Positions 45,291 through 54,132 of a stretch of 58,343 bases of DNA are shown in pieces. The notes under the pieces are model-generated. The model had not been told where the DNA came from. It did no database searches and saw only the letters and a list, made by a program, of their open reading frames with translations. How positions within the stretch are numbered: position 1 is the stretch's first letter; each line of letters begins with the position of its first letter. The DNA is taken from assembly GCA_003049485.1 (NCBI GenBank), contig PYST01000250.1, positions 1-58,343 on the forward strand. Direction: 5' to 3'. The position numbers and the translations under genes were made by a program. The DNA comes from Ophioceras dolichostomum. Taxonomy: Eukaryota > Ascomycota > Sordariomycetes > Magnaporthales > Ophioceraceae.

Positions 45291-47177
45291 ATGCTGCGAA
45301 TCATCAATCTTCTCAATCGTCGCAAGTCCAACCTCATCAAGGCCATGGCTACCAACCAAGAACCAACGCCCCGAAACGTCCTCATCGTAGGCGGCGTCGC
45401 GGGAGGCATGTCGTGCGCAACCAGACTCCGTCGACTGGACGAACGCGCGAAGATCACCGTGATCGAGAAGGGTCCCTACATCAGCTACGCCAACTGCGGC
45501 ATCCCGTACGCGCTTGGCGGGGTCATCGAGTCTGAGGCGAAGCTGCATGTGATGACGGCAGAGAAGGCGAAGAGCTGGTTCAACATCGATGTCCGGCTGA
45601 ACACGGAGCTGGTGTCCATAGACAGGCACCAGAAGAAGATCAGAGTCCGTTCTGCTGGGGATTCGGAAGATGCAGACACAGGCACTCTCCTCCTTTATGA
45701 CAAGCTTGTCCTCGCCCTCGGCGCCGAGCCGTTCCGACCTCCCATCCCAGGCATCGACGCCGCCCACGTCTTCACTCTCCAAACGATCCCAGACTTGAAC
45801 AAAATCGACGCATTCATCATCAAGGACGGCGGCGGCGGCGGCGGCGGCGGCGGCGACACGCAGGGTCTCGGACTCGGATGCCAGCACGCTGTGGTCATCG
45901 GTGGAGGCTTCATCGGCCTCGAGGCGGCTGAGAACCTGGCTCTGCGCGGCCTCAAAGTCACCCTCCTCGAGGCGCTGCCGCACGTCATGCCGCCCATCGA
46001 CGCAGATATGGCCGAGCCTCTCCATGCCGAACTGCGCCGCAACGGCGTGCGCGTGGTCACGAACGCTCGCATCGCCGAGATTCGCGGGCCTTGCATCTCT
46101 TCTGGGGGTGATGAAGAGCACACCCCTCCATCCGTGGTCATCAGAGGGGCCGGGATGGCCGGGGCGGGCGAGCAGGAGCAAGAGGTGATCCGCGCGGACG
46201 TGGTGCTCGTCGCGACGGGTGTGCGGCCTCGAGCGGCTGTTGCCCAAGAGGCCGGGCTGTCTGTGTCCCGTGGAGCCGTCGTGGTGGATGCCCACATGCG
46301 CACGTCTGATGAGCACGTGTACGCGGTCGGCGACATGGTGGCCACGCCCAACCTCGTTACGGGTACGGACGCGGTGCTGGCGCTCGCCGGGCCCGCCAAC
46401 CGCGAGGGCCGCATCGCAGCCGACCACATCTGCGAGCGCACCGCCTCCCAGTATCGCGGCAACGTCGGCACGTCCGTGTGCAAGGTGTTCGGCCTCACGA
46501 TCGGCTCGGTGGGACTCTCTGCCGAGGCGCTGGCGCGGACCACGCCTGACGTGCGGTTCGACTGGGTCACGGTGCATCCGCCCGACCACGCCGGCTACTA
46601 CCCTGGGGCGTCTCCGCTGACCACCAAGGTCATCTTCAAGGTGCCCTCCGGCCGTCTTCTGGGCGCCCAGATTGTCGGGGCGAAGGGCGTCGACAAGCGG
46701 GTTGACGTCCTCGCCGTTGCGATGCGGGCCGGCATGACGATCGAGGACCTGGAGCACCTCGAGCTGGCCTACGCGCCGCCCTATGGCTCGGCCAAGGACC
46801 CGGTCAACATGGCCGGGTTCGTGGGTGGCAACGTGCTCCGGGGCGACGTGCGCATCGTTCACGCCGCGTCTCTGGCTTCCTCCTCGTCGTGGCCTTCTAT
46901 GTCTCTGGCCTCGTTCAGCCAGGTTGTCGACGTGCGCTCGCCTGCGGAGTTCGAGAGGGGCCACCTCCCCGGCGCAGTCAACATACCGATTGGAGAGTTG
47001 AGGCATCGCATGGAAGAGATCCGGAAGGATGGCGGGCTTGTTTTGGTCTACTGTTGGGTCGGGTACCGGGGATATCTGGCATATCGGGTGTTGCGGCAGT
47101 CGGGATACGACGTGTACAACCTGGACGGGGGATTCAAAGCCGTCAAAGAGGGCGGGTTTGATTCACTTGTTGCTTGA
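45291..47177 (+). CDS. CoA-disulfide/persulfide reductase fused to rhodanese
   Basis: A single exon of 628 aa. The FAD-binding motif is VLIVGGVAGGMSCATRLRRL, and the redox Cys is in SYANCGIPYALGG (about residue 69), as in CoA-disulfide reductases. A poly-Gly run (about nine GGC codons at 45828-45854) precedes the NAD(P)-binding motif VVIGGGFIGLEAAENLA; YAVGDMVATPN closes the FAD domain. The dimerisation domain has TTKVIFKVPSGRLLGAQIVG. The C-terminal 100 residues are a rhodanese domain with VVDVRSPAEFERGHLPGAVN and active-site loop YCWVGYRGYLAYR (Cys about 588). In bacteria this fusion (CoADR-RHD/Npsr) reduces persulfides or polysulfides using NAD(P)H. The first 18 residues are basic and amphipathic, with a second ATG at residue 19, so mitochondrial and cytosolic forms are possible. 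Lack of introns and the bacterial architecture hint at transfer. Confidence 0.9.
   Translation: MLRIINLLNRRKSNLIKAMATNQEPTPRNVLIVGGVAGGMSCATRLRRLDERAKITVIEKGPYISYANCGIPYALGGVIESEAKLHVMTAEKAKSWFNIDVRLNTELVSIDRHQKKIRVRSAGDSEDADTGTLLLYDKLVLALGAEPFRPPIPGIDAAHVFTLQTIPDLNKIDAFIIKDGGGGGGGGGDTQGLGLGCQHAVVIGGGFIGLEAAENLALRGLKVTLLEALPHVMPPIDADMAEPLHAELRRNGVRVVTNARIAEIRGPCISSGGDEEHTPPSVVIRGAGMAGAGEQEQEVIRADVVLVATGVRPRAAVAQEAGLSVSRGAVVVDAHMRTSDEHVYAVGDMVATPNLVTGTDAVLALAGPANREGRIAADHICERTASQYRGNVGTSVCKVFGLTIGSVGLSAEALARTTPDVRFDWVTVHPPDHAGYYPGASPLTTKVIFKVPSGRLLGAQIVGAKGVDKRVDVLAVAMRAGMTIEDLEHLELAYAPPYGSAKDPVNMAGFVGGNVLRGDVRIVHAASLASSSSWPSMSLASFSQVVDVRSPAEFERGHLPGAVNIPIGELRHRMEEIRKDGGLVLVYCWVGYRGYLAYRVLRQSGYDVYNLDGGFKAVKEGGFDSLVA
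45828..45854 (+). repeat. GGC trinucleotide run coding Gly
   Basis: Nine GGC codons in a row form a flexible Gly linker between the two nucleotide-binding parts of the reductase-rhodanese protein. Confidence 0.85.
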
Positions 47178-47691
47178 GTTTGGTTGCTTTGCTGTGTGTA
47201 CATAAGATGGGTTTGGGGCGGTCAGGGTTAATTTCGTGTTCGTGTCGCATCGTCAGGGAATCATTAATAAATCTACTCTCATCCCTTCCCGCATCCGCCG
47301 GACAAACACCTCGCATACCTTTTTTTGATGAAAACCTCCTGGTCAGTTCTGTAGGTGTCATGGGGTGAGCACAGGCAACTTGCGATGGGTTAGGAGTTGG
47401 CAGCCTCTGGGCGGTCTGTCGAGGTGCAAGTGACCTCCTTTTTCGCGACCCCCTTTTTCGCGACCCCTTTTGCTTCTAGCTAGCGAACCAGATGTGGACC
47501 CATCCCCTGCCGCAATATATGCTAACTATGCTCCCTCAAGTTCACGAGACAGGCAATAAGAAGCCAGAGATATCTCAAGGCTTAAGACTAAATTTGACTC
47601 TAAGAGTGACGCACCGAAGCTAGACATCCTGATGCACGCCAGCAATCCACCCACGCCGGCCAGTGATAAACTAACTCTTAATAACTGTCCT
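47178..47691. other. Intergenic between convergent genes
   Basis: About 0.5 kb separating the reductase-rhodanese stop and the HExxH gene stop. The direct repeat TTTTTCGCGACCCC occurs twice in a row near 47440-47470. No gene seen. Confidence 0.5.
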
Positions 47692-48237
47692 TCACATTCC
47701 ATCCTTGATCATCGCGTTTATCAGCAACACATTCCGATCCCCATTGGTCTCGCTCCACTCATTGTCGTAATTCAAGCCGTACGGCCAGAAATGCCCGCCG
47801 CCGCAGTTGATCACGGCCGAGCCGCCGTCCCACGACCGCAGCAGCGGCAGCGCCGTGGCCCAGTCCTTGGCCGCGCACTTGCGGTCGAACGCGGCCGTCT
47901 GCCCTACGCCGAGGGTGTGCCCGATCTCGTGCAGCGCCGTGCGCTCGTTCATGTAAGCGCGGTCCCTCCCGAACCGCACGTCGCCGTTGTAGCTGGCCTC
48001 GGCGGTGGGCACCCCTGTGGCGTAGTAAACCTTGAGCGCCTTGCTAGCCGTCCCGAGCCGGGCGTGACGGGCGATGGCCAGTTTGATGGCGGCTTCGATG
48101 CGGGTGTAGGCGTCTTGTTGGTCTGCTGTCGGGTTTGCCGCTTTGATCATCGTGTAGGTGATGGCGCAGGAGGCGGTGGACGCGCAGGCCGCTGCTGCTA
48201 AGGCGATGAGGGGGAGCCGCATATTTGTGTAGCTCAT
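47692..48237 (-). CDS. Small secreted HExxH zinc-protease-like protein
   Basis: A single exon of 181 aa from the ATG at 48237; a second ATG at residue 6 gives a cleaner signal peptide (MRLPLIALAAAACASTASC). The mature part has ALHEIGHTLGVG with the zinc motif HExxH plus the following Gly (His about 103 and 107, Glu 104), as in short metzincin-like proteins. It continues with a Cys pair and the conserved block GGSAVINCGGGHFWPYGLNY. That block resembles secreted bacterial and fungal proteins often joined to ricin-type lectin domains; here no lectin domain is attached. Protease activity is inferred from the motif only. It lies at the start of a group of four genes for exported proteins. Confidence 0.78.
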   Translation of the reverse strand: MSYTNMRLPLIALAAAACASTASCAITYTMIKAANPTADQQDAYTRIEAAIKLAIARHARLGTASKALKVYYATGVPTAEASYNGDVRFGRDRAYMNERTALHEIGHTLGVGQTAAFDRKCAAKDWATALPLLRSWDGGSAVINCGGGHFWPYGLNYDNEWSETNGDRNVLLINAMIKDGM

Positions 48238-49142
48238 TTTTTTTCTGCTATGTTTGGCATATTAGATCTTTGGAAAGATTCTCGCTTGACCTTTTGTATT
48301 ATAAACTCAGGCTCCAAGAATTCAACCCGGAAATTTCTCCCCACCTCGGTCGAAGAATTCCCCGCCTGTGTGCTATTTTCCCGACAAGCAATGAATGGCC
48401 AACCCCTGAAATGCTACCATGTGGAGGAACTTTATGTCTTGGCCTATATAGCCGGCCATTCTATCCCTTCTTTTCGGAAGGTCAACGCACCGTTCCCGAA
48501 TTGAGCTGCAGCATACATATAAGGGATGGATATGGGTCCTTTCTTCTAATTAATAGTAGTCTTGCCAAGATCAAGGTGCCACCTGTACGTACATACTTCG
48601 TGAAAGGCCAGCCGGGGAAAATATATCAACAGTCTCTTTCCCGATGTGCACTTCCTGACGTGGTAACCTTCCTCGCAAAAAAATCTTGGCCTGTGTTGCT
48701 GCGCACAGCCAACTTGGTCACAATCCCTTTAACACAAAATAACCATGAAAAAGAGCAAAATCTCTCACAACCGAAGGCGAGCGACAGCCCTATGGTGCCA
48801 CCGCCGGCAAATGTGATTATGCTCGTGACAGTTTCTCTTCCTAGAAGGGCCTCAGGCTAATCACTCATGTCTCGCTGAGCTCCTGGTACTAGGTAGATAC
48901 TGCACTGGCTGCTCTACGATCGTTCTTTTTCCGATCTTTACAACGTCCCCGAATTACTTTTCAACGCTTATAGTAAATATGGCTATGGTTGTGCATGGCC
49001 TGATAGAAACGAAACACTCAGGAAACCCTCAGTAGGTGTTGAACACAACTGATGAATCTCCCAGCCCCTCTCTAGCACCATTCGAGCTCTCCGCACCAAG
49101 AAACCAGAGGCATCCCTGAGCCCTACACCTTCCGCCCTCGCC
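48238..49142. other. Intergenic
   Basis: About 0.9 kb, AT-richer than the coding DNA. A 211-codon plus-strand frame here lacks family features or coherent composition and is not called. GGTACTAGGTAGATAC near 48885 is a relative of the dispersed motif. Confidence 0.5.
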
Positions 49143-49655
49143 TCAAGCCCTCAGCTTCTTCCCAACCGACCTCTCCACTACCGCATCCTGGAACACCTCC
49201 CACCCCTCAGCCATAGGGATCCACTCGCCCACAACCGGCTCTGTCTCGTTGACGCCGCCGCCGTTGCTTCCATCATCGATCGTGCCCGGATCGGCAACCC
49301 TCCACGAGCAGCCGACCTCGGTCCACATGGATAGGTCGCAGTGCGTGCCGCCGCAGTAGCCGTCGTCGCGGGCCGACATGACGAGGCAGCGCTTTCCCTG
49401 GCCGTCGAAGTAGAAGTGCGCCCGGAAGTTGCTCCAGTCGACGCAGAGCGAGTGCAGACCGGGGACGGCCGTGGCGCGGCAGCCGTCGCTGGCGTCGACT
49501 TTTGCGAAGCCGAAGGCCGTGATGAAGTAGGCGTTGCCGCTGTTGCAGCCCGTGCCGCCCGAGAGGCACCACGTGTTGACCACCATCATGTCCGCTAGCG
49601 CGCCGGCTGCGGCGGCGGCAATGAGGAGGATGAGCTTGCTGAGGCCGAGGTGCAT
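49143..49655 (-). CDS. Small secreted eight-cysteine protein, effector-like
   Basis: A single exon of 170 aa. Residues 1-21 form a clear signal peptide (MHLGLSKLILLIAAAAAGALA). The mature part has eight Cys at about 30, 37, 59, 71, 90, 101, 106 and 116, an even number that suits disulfides, within about 90 residues rich in Gly and aromatic residues (WCLSGGTGCNSGNAYFITAF, DDGYCGGTHCDLSMW). After a Gly/Asn linker with one N-glycosylation site (NET) comes a tail with GEWIPMAEGWEVF. I do not recognise the family. Size, export signal and cysteine content match fungal small secreted proteins, including effectors, but role and target are not shown by the sequence. Confidence 0.78.
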   Translation of the reverse strand: MHLGLSKLILLIAAAAAGALADMMVVNTWCLSGGTGCNSGNAYFITAFGFAKVDASDGCRATAVPGLHSLCVDWSNFRAHFYFDGQGKRCLVMSARDDGYCGGTHCDLSMWTEVGCSWRVADPGTIDDGSNGGGVNETEPVVGEWIPMAEGWEVFQDAVVERSVGKKLRA

Positions 49656-51884
49656 GTTGGCGAGCTTTTGGTGTTCTGCTTGAGAGATGGTAGGTTGGGG
49701 CTTACAGCCAGGAGTGTGTATATTGGATGGAGCGAGACCGGGTAGGGGGGAGACTACCAGATTTGCAATAAGGCTGCCTTGATGTGATAATTGGGGCTCT
49801 GGTCTTGGTGCTGAGGTATGAGTTCAAAACTTCATATCAACGGGGGAGATTCCTTGACTTTATATATCCGCTCAGAGTCTCAACTCGACTGACTAAATGC
49901 TCACTCAGTTCTCGGATTCGGACTGTTGATTTTCCCCTTCACTTGCCAAGTTCAACCCCTTTCTCACAGCGCATATGTTGATGCCTTCATCATGGCTGGT
50001 CGAACTCTCGGCCATTGTTGCCATTGTTACACAAACAGATTGAACGTCTCTTGTCCTTTCCTCTCACAATGCAAGGACCGTCACAACGCCCCACGCTCAT
50101 TCAATTCGATATGTCGTGGCTTGATGCCGAATGTTGCCACCGTGGCATCAGGCTCTCGACTACAAGCGGCAAGGAGTTTGGAAGTCTGACAAGTGTCTGA
50201 CGAGTTGATGACAACCAGTGAGACTGATGAGGTCTTCGCAGGTCTCGGCGAAGAGACTATGCCAGATCGGTGTCGCCAACCTCTTGGCTCGAGTGTGGTA
50301 TTACATGCGCGGGACCGGTTGCCTATAATCTAATCATGTGATCAGGGGCCAGGACGGTTACCTCATGCATGCAGAATCGTTCCCCTCAACAATTTCTGCA
50401 CTGCATCCCGCCCTGGCGCCCGCGCATGAGAGCGAGGACCGGCCTTTTCCGGCAGACTTATACAATAGATGCAGGCCCAGACCTCAGTAACATGAATTAA
50501 AACTATGCAAGGTACATGTTTCGATATCAGGCACCGTTGGCGCTTTCCATTGATGCTATTGGCTAGTTCCCTGGTTTTTGGGGCTCAACGTGCTCCCATT
50601 GCCAAGGCTGAAGGCCCCCAATGCCACCCAAGGGTCCATGCAGCGAGGGGGCTCGATTCCACCTAGAGAAATTCTTTTAGCGAAGGGATCTTATGTAACG
50701 AACTCATTCCGAGCGGACTATCATTGGTTAGACTTGGTAACAGATCCCCCGAAGACTTGCATGTGCCGCCTGGGAAACCGGGGTTTGGGCTCGGCACGCT
50801 GCTTGTCATCGTGATCTGGTCGTTAACTCATTATGACCGCTTGCGTCTATTGTTCCTAGAAATACGGGCGCTTACCTCACTCACGATTCCAGCACTCGAT
50901 GCGAAGAAGTTCGGCCGTCTTATTCCGCCTATCGGCGGCACATTATGAGCTGGTTTGCAATATCACCAAAGCAGTATACAGCCCCATTCAACGAAATCGT
51001 ATTGTCGTATTTGAGGGACACCGCACGTACATGTGTCCTCCAAGAACACCAAGAACTCGACGAAGAAGTTGGATATTTCACTGAAAGATGTGTTATGGCC
51101 GAGGGTGTCCCGCGGAGCCTCGAGTGGTGGAAGCTTGAACACGCTGAACTCTGTCCTGCGCTTATTCAATATCGTCAACAAGCAGTGTCATGGCGACCTA
51201 ATCTATATAGGTATCTTTGGTCTCGCTGTGATGCCGTGCACTGCCTATGTGGTAAGCTGCAGTTCCTGTGCGACTACAGTGAGAATCCCAACCGTCAGCC
51301 CAAATGAGGCGGCGCCGAGTTTACTTGGCGATCATGGTGTGGTCGAGGCCGAGTGCACATGAACCGTACATCCATCTCTTGAATCAATATGACAAATCTG
51401 TTGTCGGCCACTCCAGCGGGAAATGAACCAGAGAAAAAAAAAATCAATGAACTTCAGGCTGGTGCAATTGGGCTATCACATATGCCCACTGCCGGCTGGT
51501 ACAGACAAAGAAAAAGAAATAAAAACGAAACAATTTGGGATCCCATGCCATTTCGAACTCAGCTCGTCGGTTTGGACCATCAGGACTTAACCAGCTTACC
51601 CTCTGACACCGACCCCGCTGAGTTCGATCATTGGAAGGTGGGGTTGCAAAGTTGACTTATGAAGGCATGGCTCGGTCAGGCCAGTTGACGTCATTGAGGC
51701 AGCCGTGAATCAATTTGCTTGCCTGGCGCCTGCCTTGCTGCCTGCCTGCTCCCCCCCTGAAATCTCTCCAAAGCCTAGGAACGTCAAAGGTCAACGTAAT
51801 TTCACTCATGCTACCTTGTCACTTTCTAGGCTGCCGCACCGCCAGCATCACCAACACCTCCCTCCCGTCTTATGACATTCTCTT
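49656..51884. other. Gene-poor, AT-richer stretch
   Basis: About 2.2 kb. The only frame with some protein-like character is 50945-51307 on the plus strand, listed separately. An A-rich run lies near 51430-51440. Low gene content next to a large inverted repeat suggests old mobile-element or decayed DNA, but no transposase or reverse-transcriptase motif was found. Confidence 0.45.
50945..51307 (+). CDS. Short hypothetical ORF, 120 aa
   Basis: Opens at an ATG and codes for a Trp/Tyr/Glu/Cys-rich polypeptide (LSYLRDTARTCVLQEHQELD, SLEWWKLEHAELCPALIQYR). The composition is more protein-like than neighbouring random frames, but there is no signal peptide, domain or clear family. It could be a gene remnant or a chance frame. 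Confidence 0.2.
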   Translation: MSWFAISPKQYTAPFNEIVLSYLRDTARTCVLQEHQELDEEVGYFTERCVMAEGVPRSLEWWKLEHAELCPALIQYRQQAVSWRPNLYRYLWSRCDAVHCLCGKLQFLCDYSENPNRQPK

Positions 51885-52117
51885 TGTTGAACCACTGGGT
51901 GCACCTTTCTGCACCCATGAGGAACTAGTTGCCTCAGTCATCAAGGCATCCACCTCCAACAGACCTCAGGTCACGTGGACCCTCAGGAGTCGCCTACAAA
52001 AGCACTCCCTCCGGCCCACGCGTAGACTAGCTTTTTCTCTTCCTCGTACATCATCAGAATCAACAGATTGGTTTACCACACGCGTGTCTTTTCCAATTGG
52101 AACCCTGGCCTTCCAAC
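51885..52117 (+). repeat. Left arm of 233-bp perfect inverted repeat
   Basis: The reverse complement occurs at 52337-52569. By eye all 233 positions agree, with no indels. Both arms are open in the frame that gives EPLGAPFCTHEELVASVIKA and continues to FPIGTLAFQ. The arm begins after CTCTT and ends at CCTTCCAAC. No target-site duplication flanks it. Confidence 0.92.
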
Positions 52118-52336
52118 GCTCTTCGTATTTCTTTCCCATACTTTCGTACCACACATTCATTCCTTCACGTAACCCGGCCCCTCCCACAACCCGTCAAAGA
52201 CACGACATGCAGTGTCCGTCTGTAATCGCACCATCCCGCGGGCATCTGCGTAGGCCACGATAACAAACTAGGTGAGGGCCATCCGGGTCCCCATAACGAT
52301 CGAGAAGGCACAGGGGACAATTCGTAAAGGGTACTT
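52118..52336. other. 219-bp spacer of the inverted repeat
   Basis: Unique DNA between the arms. On the minus strand the right-arm frame continues into it and codes for a short Cys-rich end (QVPFTNCPLCLLDRYGDPDG) before a stop. On the plus strand the left-arm frame also continues for about 49 codons. No terminator-like loop or gene is recognised. Confidence 0.6.
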
Positions 52337-52569
52337 GTTGGAAGGCCAGGGTTCCAATTGGAAAAGACACGCGTGTGGTAAACCAATCTGTTGATTCTGA
52401 TGATGTACGAGGAAGAGAAAAAGCTAGTCTACGCGTGGGCCGGAGGGAGTGCTTTTGTAGGCGACTCCTGAGGGTCCACGTGACCTGAGGTCTGTTGGAG
52501 GTGGATGCCTTGATGACTGAGGCAACTAGTTCCTCATGGGTGCAGAAAGGTGCACCCAGTGGTTCAACA
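52337..52569 (-). repeat. Right arm of 233-bp perfect inverted repeat
   Basis: Reverse complement of 51885-52117. If the region were transcribed across both arms, the RNA could fold into a hairpin with a 233-bp stem and 219-nt loop. The outer flanks of the two arms are unrelated. Confidence 0.92.
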
Positions 52570-52956
52570 GTACTAGTAGTATCAACACCGGAATCATCAT
52601 CGACCCACCGAGTCACCGTTCGGACCACCACACTATCAGCCCTCGGGAACCGACCCGTCTTGATGACATTTGGGGCGGAGCACCCATGCTCAGTTTTTCT
52701 TAATTCTCAGCCTCAATGAAATATATGTTCTGTATAGTGACGAGTGAACTAGGTAAACGCTGGGCCTTGCTACCTAGTACCTAGAGGTGTCCATGATCAA
52801 GCCAGTCCACCCAGATGATTCGACCCTCCTGGAAAACACATTTCCAAACCGGTCCTGCCCATCTTTGCCCTCCTCTAGCCAGGTTGCGGCGCTCACTTCT
52901 CGTCACAAGAAGAAAAAGCGGCGAGCTTCCTCCCAAGGCACAAAGCTCGCTCATAC
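52570..52956. other. Intergenic
   Basis: About 0.4 kb between the inverted repeat and the epoxide hydrolase stop. TACCTAGTACCTAGAGG near 52771 is a relative of the dispersed motif. Any extra 3' exon of the hydrolase would lie here. Confidence 0.45.
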
Positions 52957-54132
52957 TCACGTAGAGGAGGACGGAAACCGCCTCGTAACCCAGCTCCAAA
53001 TACGCCCACCCAGCTGATCAGGAACCTCGTACGGGATCCAATGGCCCGAATGAACGACGTGGGTCTCCAGATCTGGCAGCAGGTGCCTGTTGTTCTCGAT
53101 GAACTCGTGCCTGCCCACCGCGTCGCCGTAGGAGCCCACAAACAGCACGGGGAAGGTCAAGTTCAGCAGGCTCGGGGAGATGGTCAGGTCCGACACGCGG
53201 TGCACGTCCGTGATCGTGGCCCTGTACCAGTTGAGCGGCGCCGCGAAGCCGTCGCGCTTCATCCTGCGCAGGAAATCCCTTCGAAACTCCGGGTCGTGCG
53301 CGTAGGGCTTCAGGTTGGGGGGCGCGTCGTTCAGCGGGTGCGTGCCGGCGAGGAAGGAGCGCACGGCACCGTACTGGCACCAGAGTGTCCTCATCCACGT
53401 GAAGCCGTCGTCGCCCGGCGAGTCGCTGTGGGCGAGCTGGTAAGACCTCGTCAGGTTCGCCTCTAGGGCCGCTGCTCCGCCTGCTGTTCCGTCGGGGTTG
53501 CTGCTGCCGAAGAGCTCCCAGTAGGCGTAGAGCGGGTATCCGACGAGCTGCTCGTAGAGGAGGTTGTTGGCGGTGAGGTTGAAGGGCGGGGCGTTTGGGT
53601 CGAGGGTTGGGAGGAGGTAGCTGATGCTGACGAGGACGAGCCCCCTGGTGTAGCTGCGCTTGTGGTGGATGAAGCGGCTTGCGAGACCGACGCCCCAGTC
53701 GTGGCCGACGACGATGACTGACGAGATGTTCTGCGCGTCAAGGATCTCGACCATGTCCTGCGACTGCATTGCATAATCATACGCGGCTGGTCCGAGCGGC
53801 TTGTCGGTGCCATCGTAGCCGAGGAGGTCCGGGGCGATGATGCGGTTGGGGAAGGGCGTGGGGCCTTGGTTGAGGATGTGGTCGATTGTGCTGGACCAGA
53901 GGGCGGCGTTGTCGGGGAAGCCGTGGAAGAAGAAGAGGGCTGGGGCCGAGAGGTCGGTGGCGGCCGTGATTGGCGTGGTGTAGTAGGTGTACTTGATGCC
54001 GCGTGTGGTGGTTAGCGTATGGCGCTGGAGATGAGATGGGTGGTGGTTGTTGTTAGCTGGCTTGTTCGGAGAACCCAGGACCAGAGGCGAAGGGAAGACG
54101 GCGACGCTCGCGAAGAGTGTCGACAGCTTCAT
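52957..54132 (-). CDS. Secreted epoxide hydrolase-like alpha/beta hydrolase
   Basis: 391 aa from the ATG at 54132; the frame upstream starts at GTG and lacks family features. A signal peptide covers about 1-20 (MKLSTLFASVAVFPSPLVLG). The oxyanion motif HGFPD is at about 70, and the nucleophile elbow VIVVGHDWGVGLASR gives Asp at about 145, which points to epoxide hydrolase or dehalogenase rather than esterase. NWYRATITD in the cap could supply a substrate-binding Tyr, and the catalytic His is in HSGHWIPYEVPDQLG near the C-terminus. Several NxS/T sites suit secretion. The reaction would be opening of an epoxide via an ester intermediate; the substrate is unknown. The last codons overlap a GTGAGT sequence, so a further 3' exon is possible. 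Single exon as annotated. Confidence 0.87.
   Translation of the reverse strand: MKLSTLFASVAVFPSPLVLGSPNKPANNNHHPSHLQRHTLTTTRGIKYTYYTTPITAATDLSAPALFFFHGFPDNAALWSSTIDHILNQGPTPFPNRIIAPDLLGYDGTDKPLGPAAYDYAMQSQDMVEILDAQNISSVIVVGHDWGVGLASRFIHHKRSYTRGLVLVSISYLLPTLDPNAPPFNLTANNLLYEQLVGYPLYAYWELFGSSNPDGTAGGAAALEANLTRSYQLAHSDSPGDDGFTWMRTLWCQYGAVRSFLAGTHPLNDAPPNLKPYAHDPEFRRDFLRRMKRDGFAAPLNWYRATITDVHRVSDLTISPSLLNLTFPVLFVGSYGDAVGRHEFIENNRHLLPDLETHVVHSGHWIPYEVPDQLGGRIWSWVTRRFPSSST

Noticed and set aside
45288..47006. 572-codon minus-strand frame opposite the reductase-rhodanese gene
   Set aside because: It mirrors GC-rich codons of the real gene, is full of Arg/His/Gly, and shows no motif.
48225..48860. 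211-codon plus-strand frame between two secreted-protein genes
   Set aside because: No family features and no ATG context; it overlaps the start of the HExxH gene on the other strand.
51885..52569. Calling the inverted repeat a DNA transposon with a transposase
   Set aside because: The spacer is only 219 bp, no transposase motif is seen, and no target-site duplication flanks the arms.
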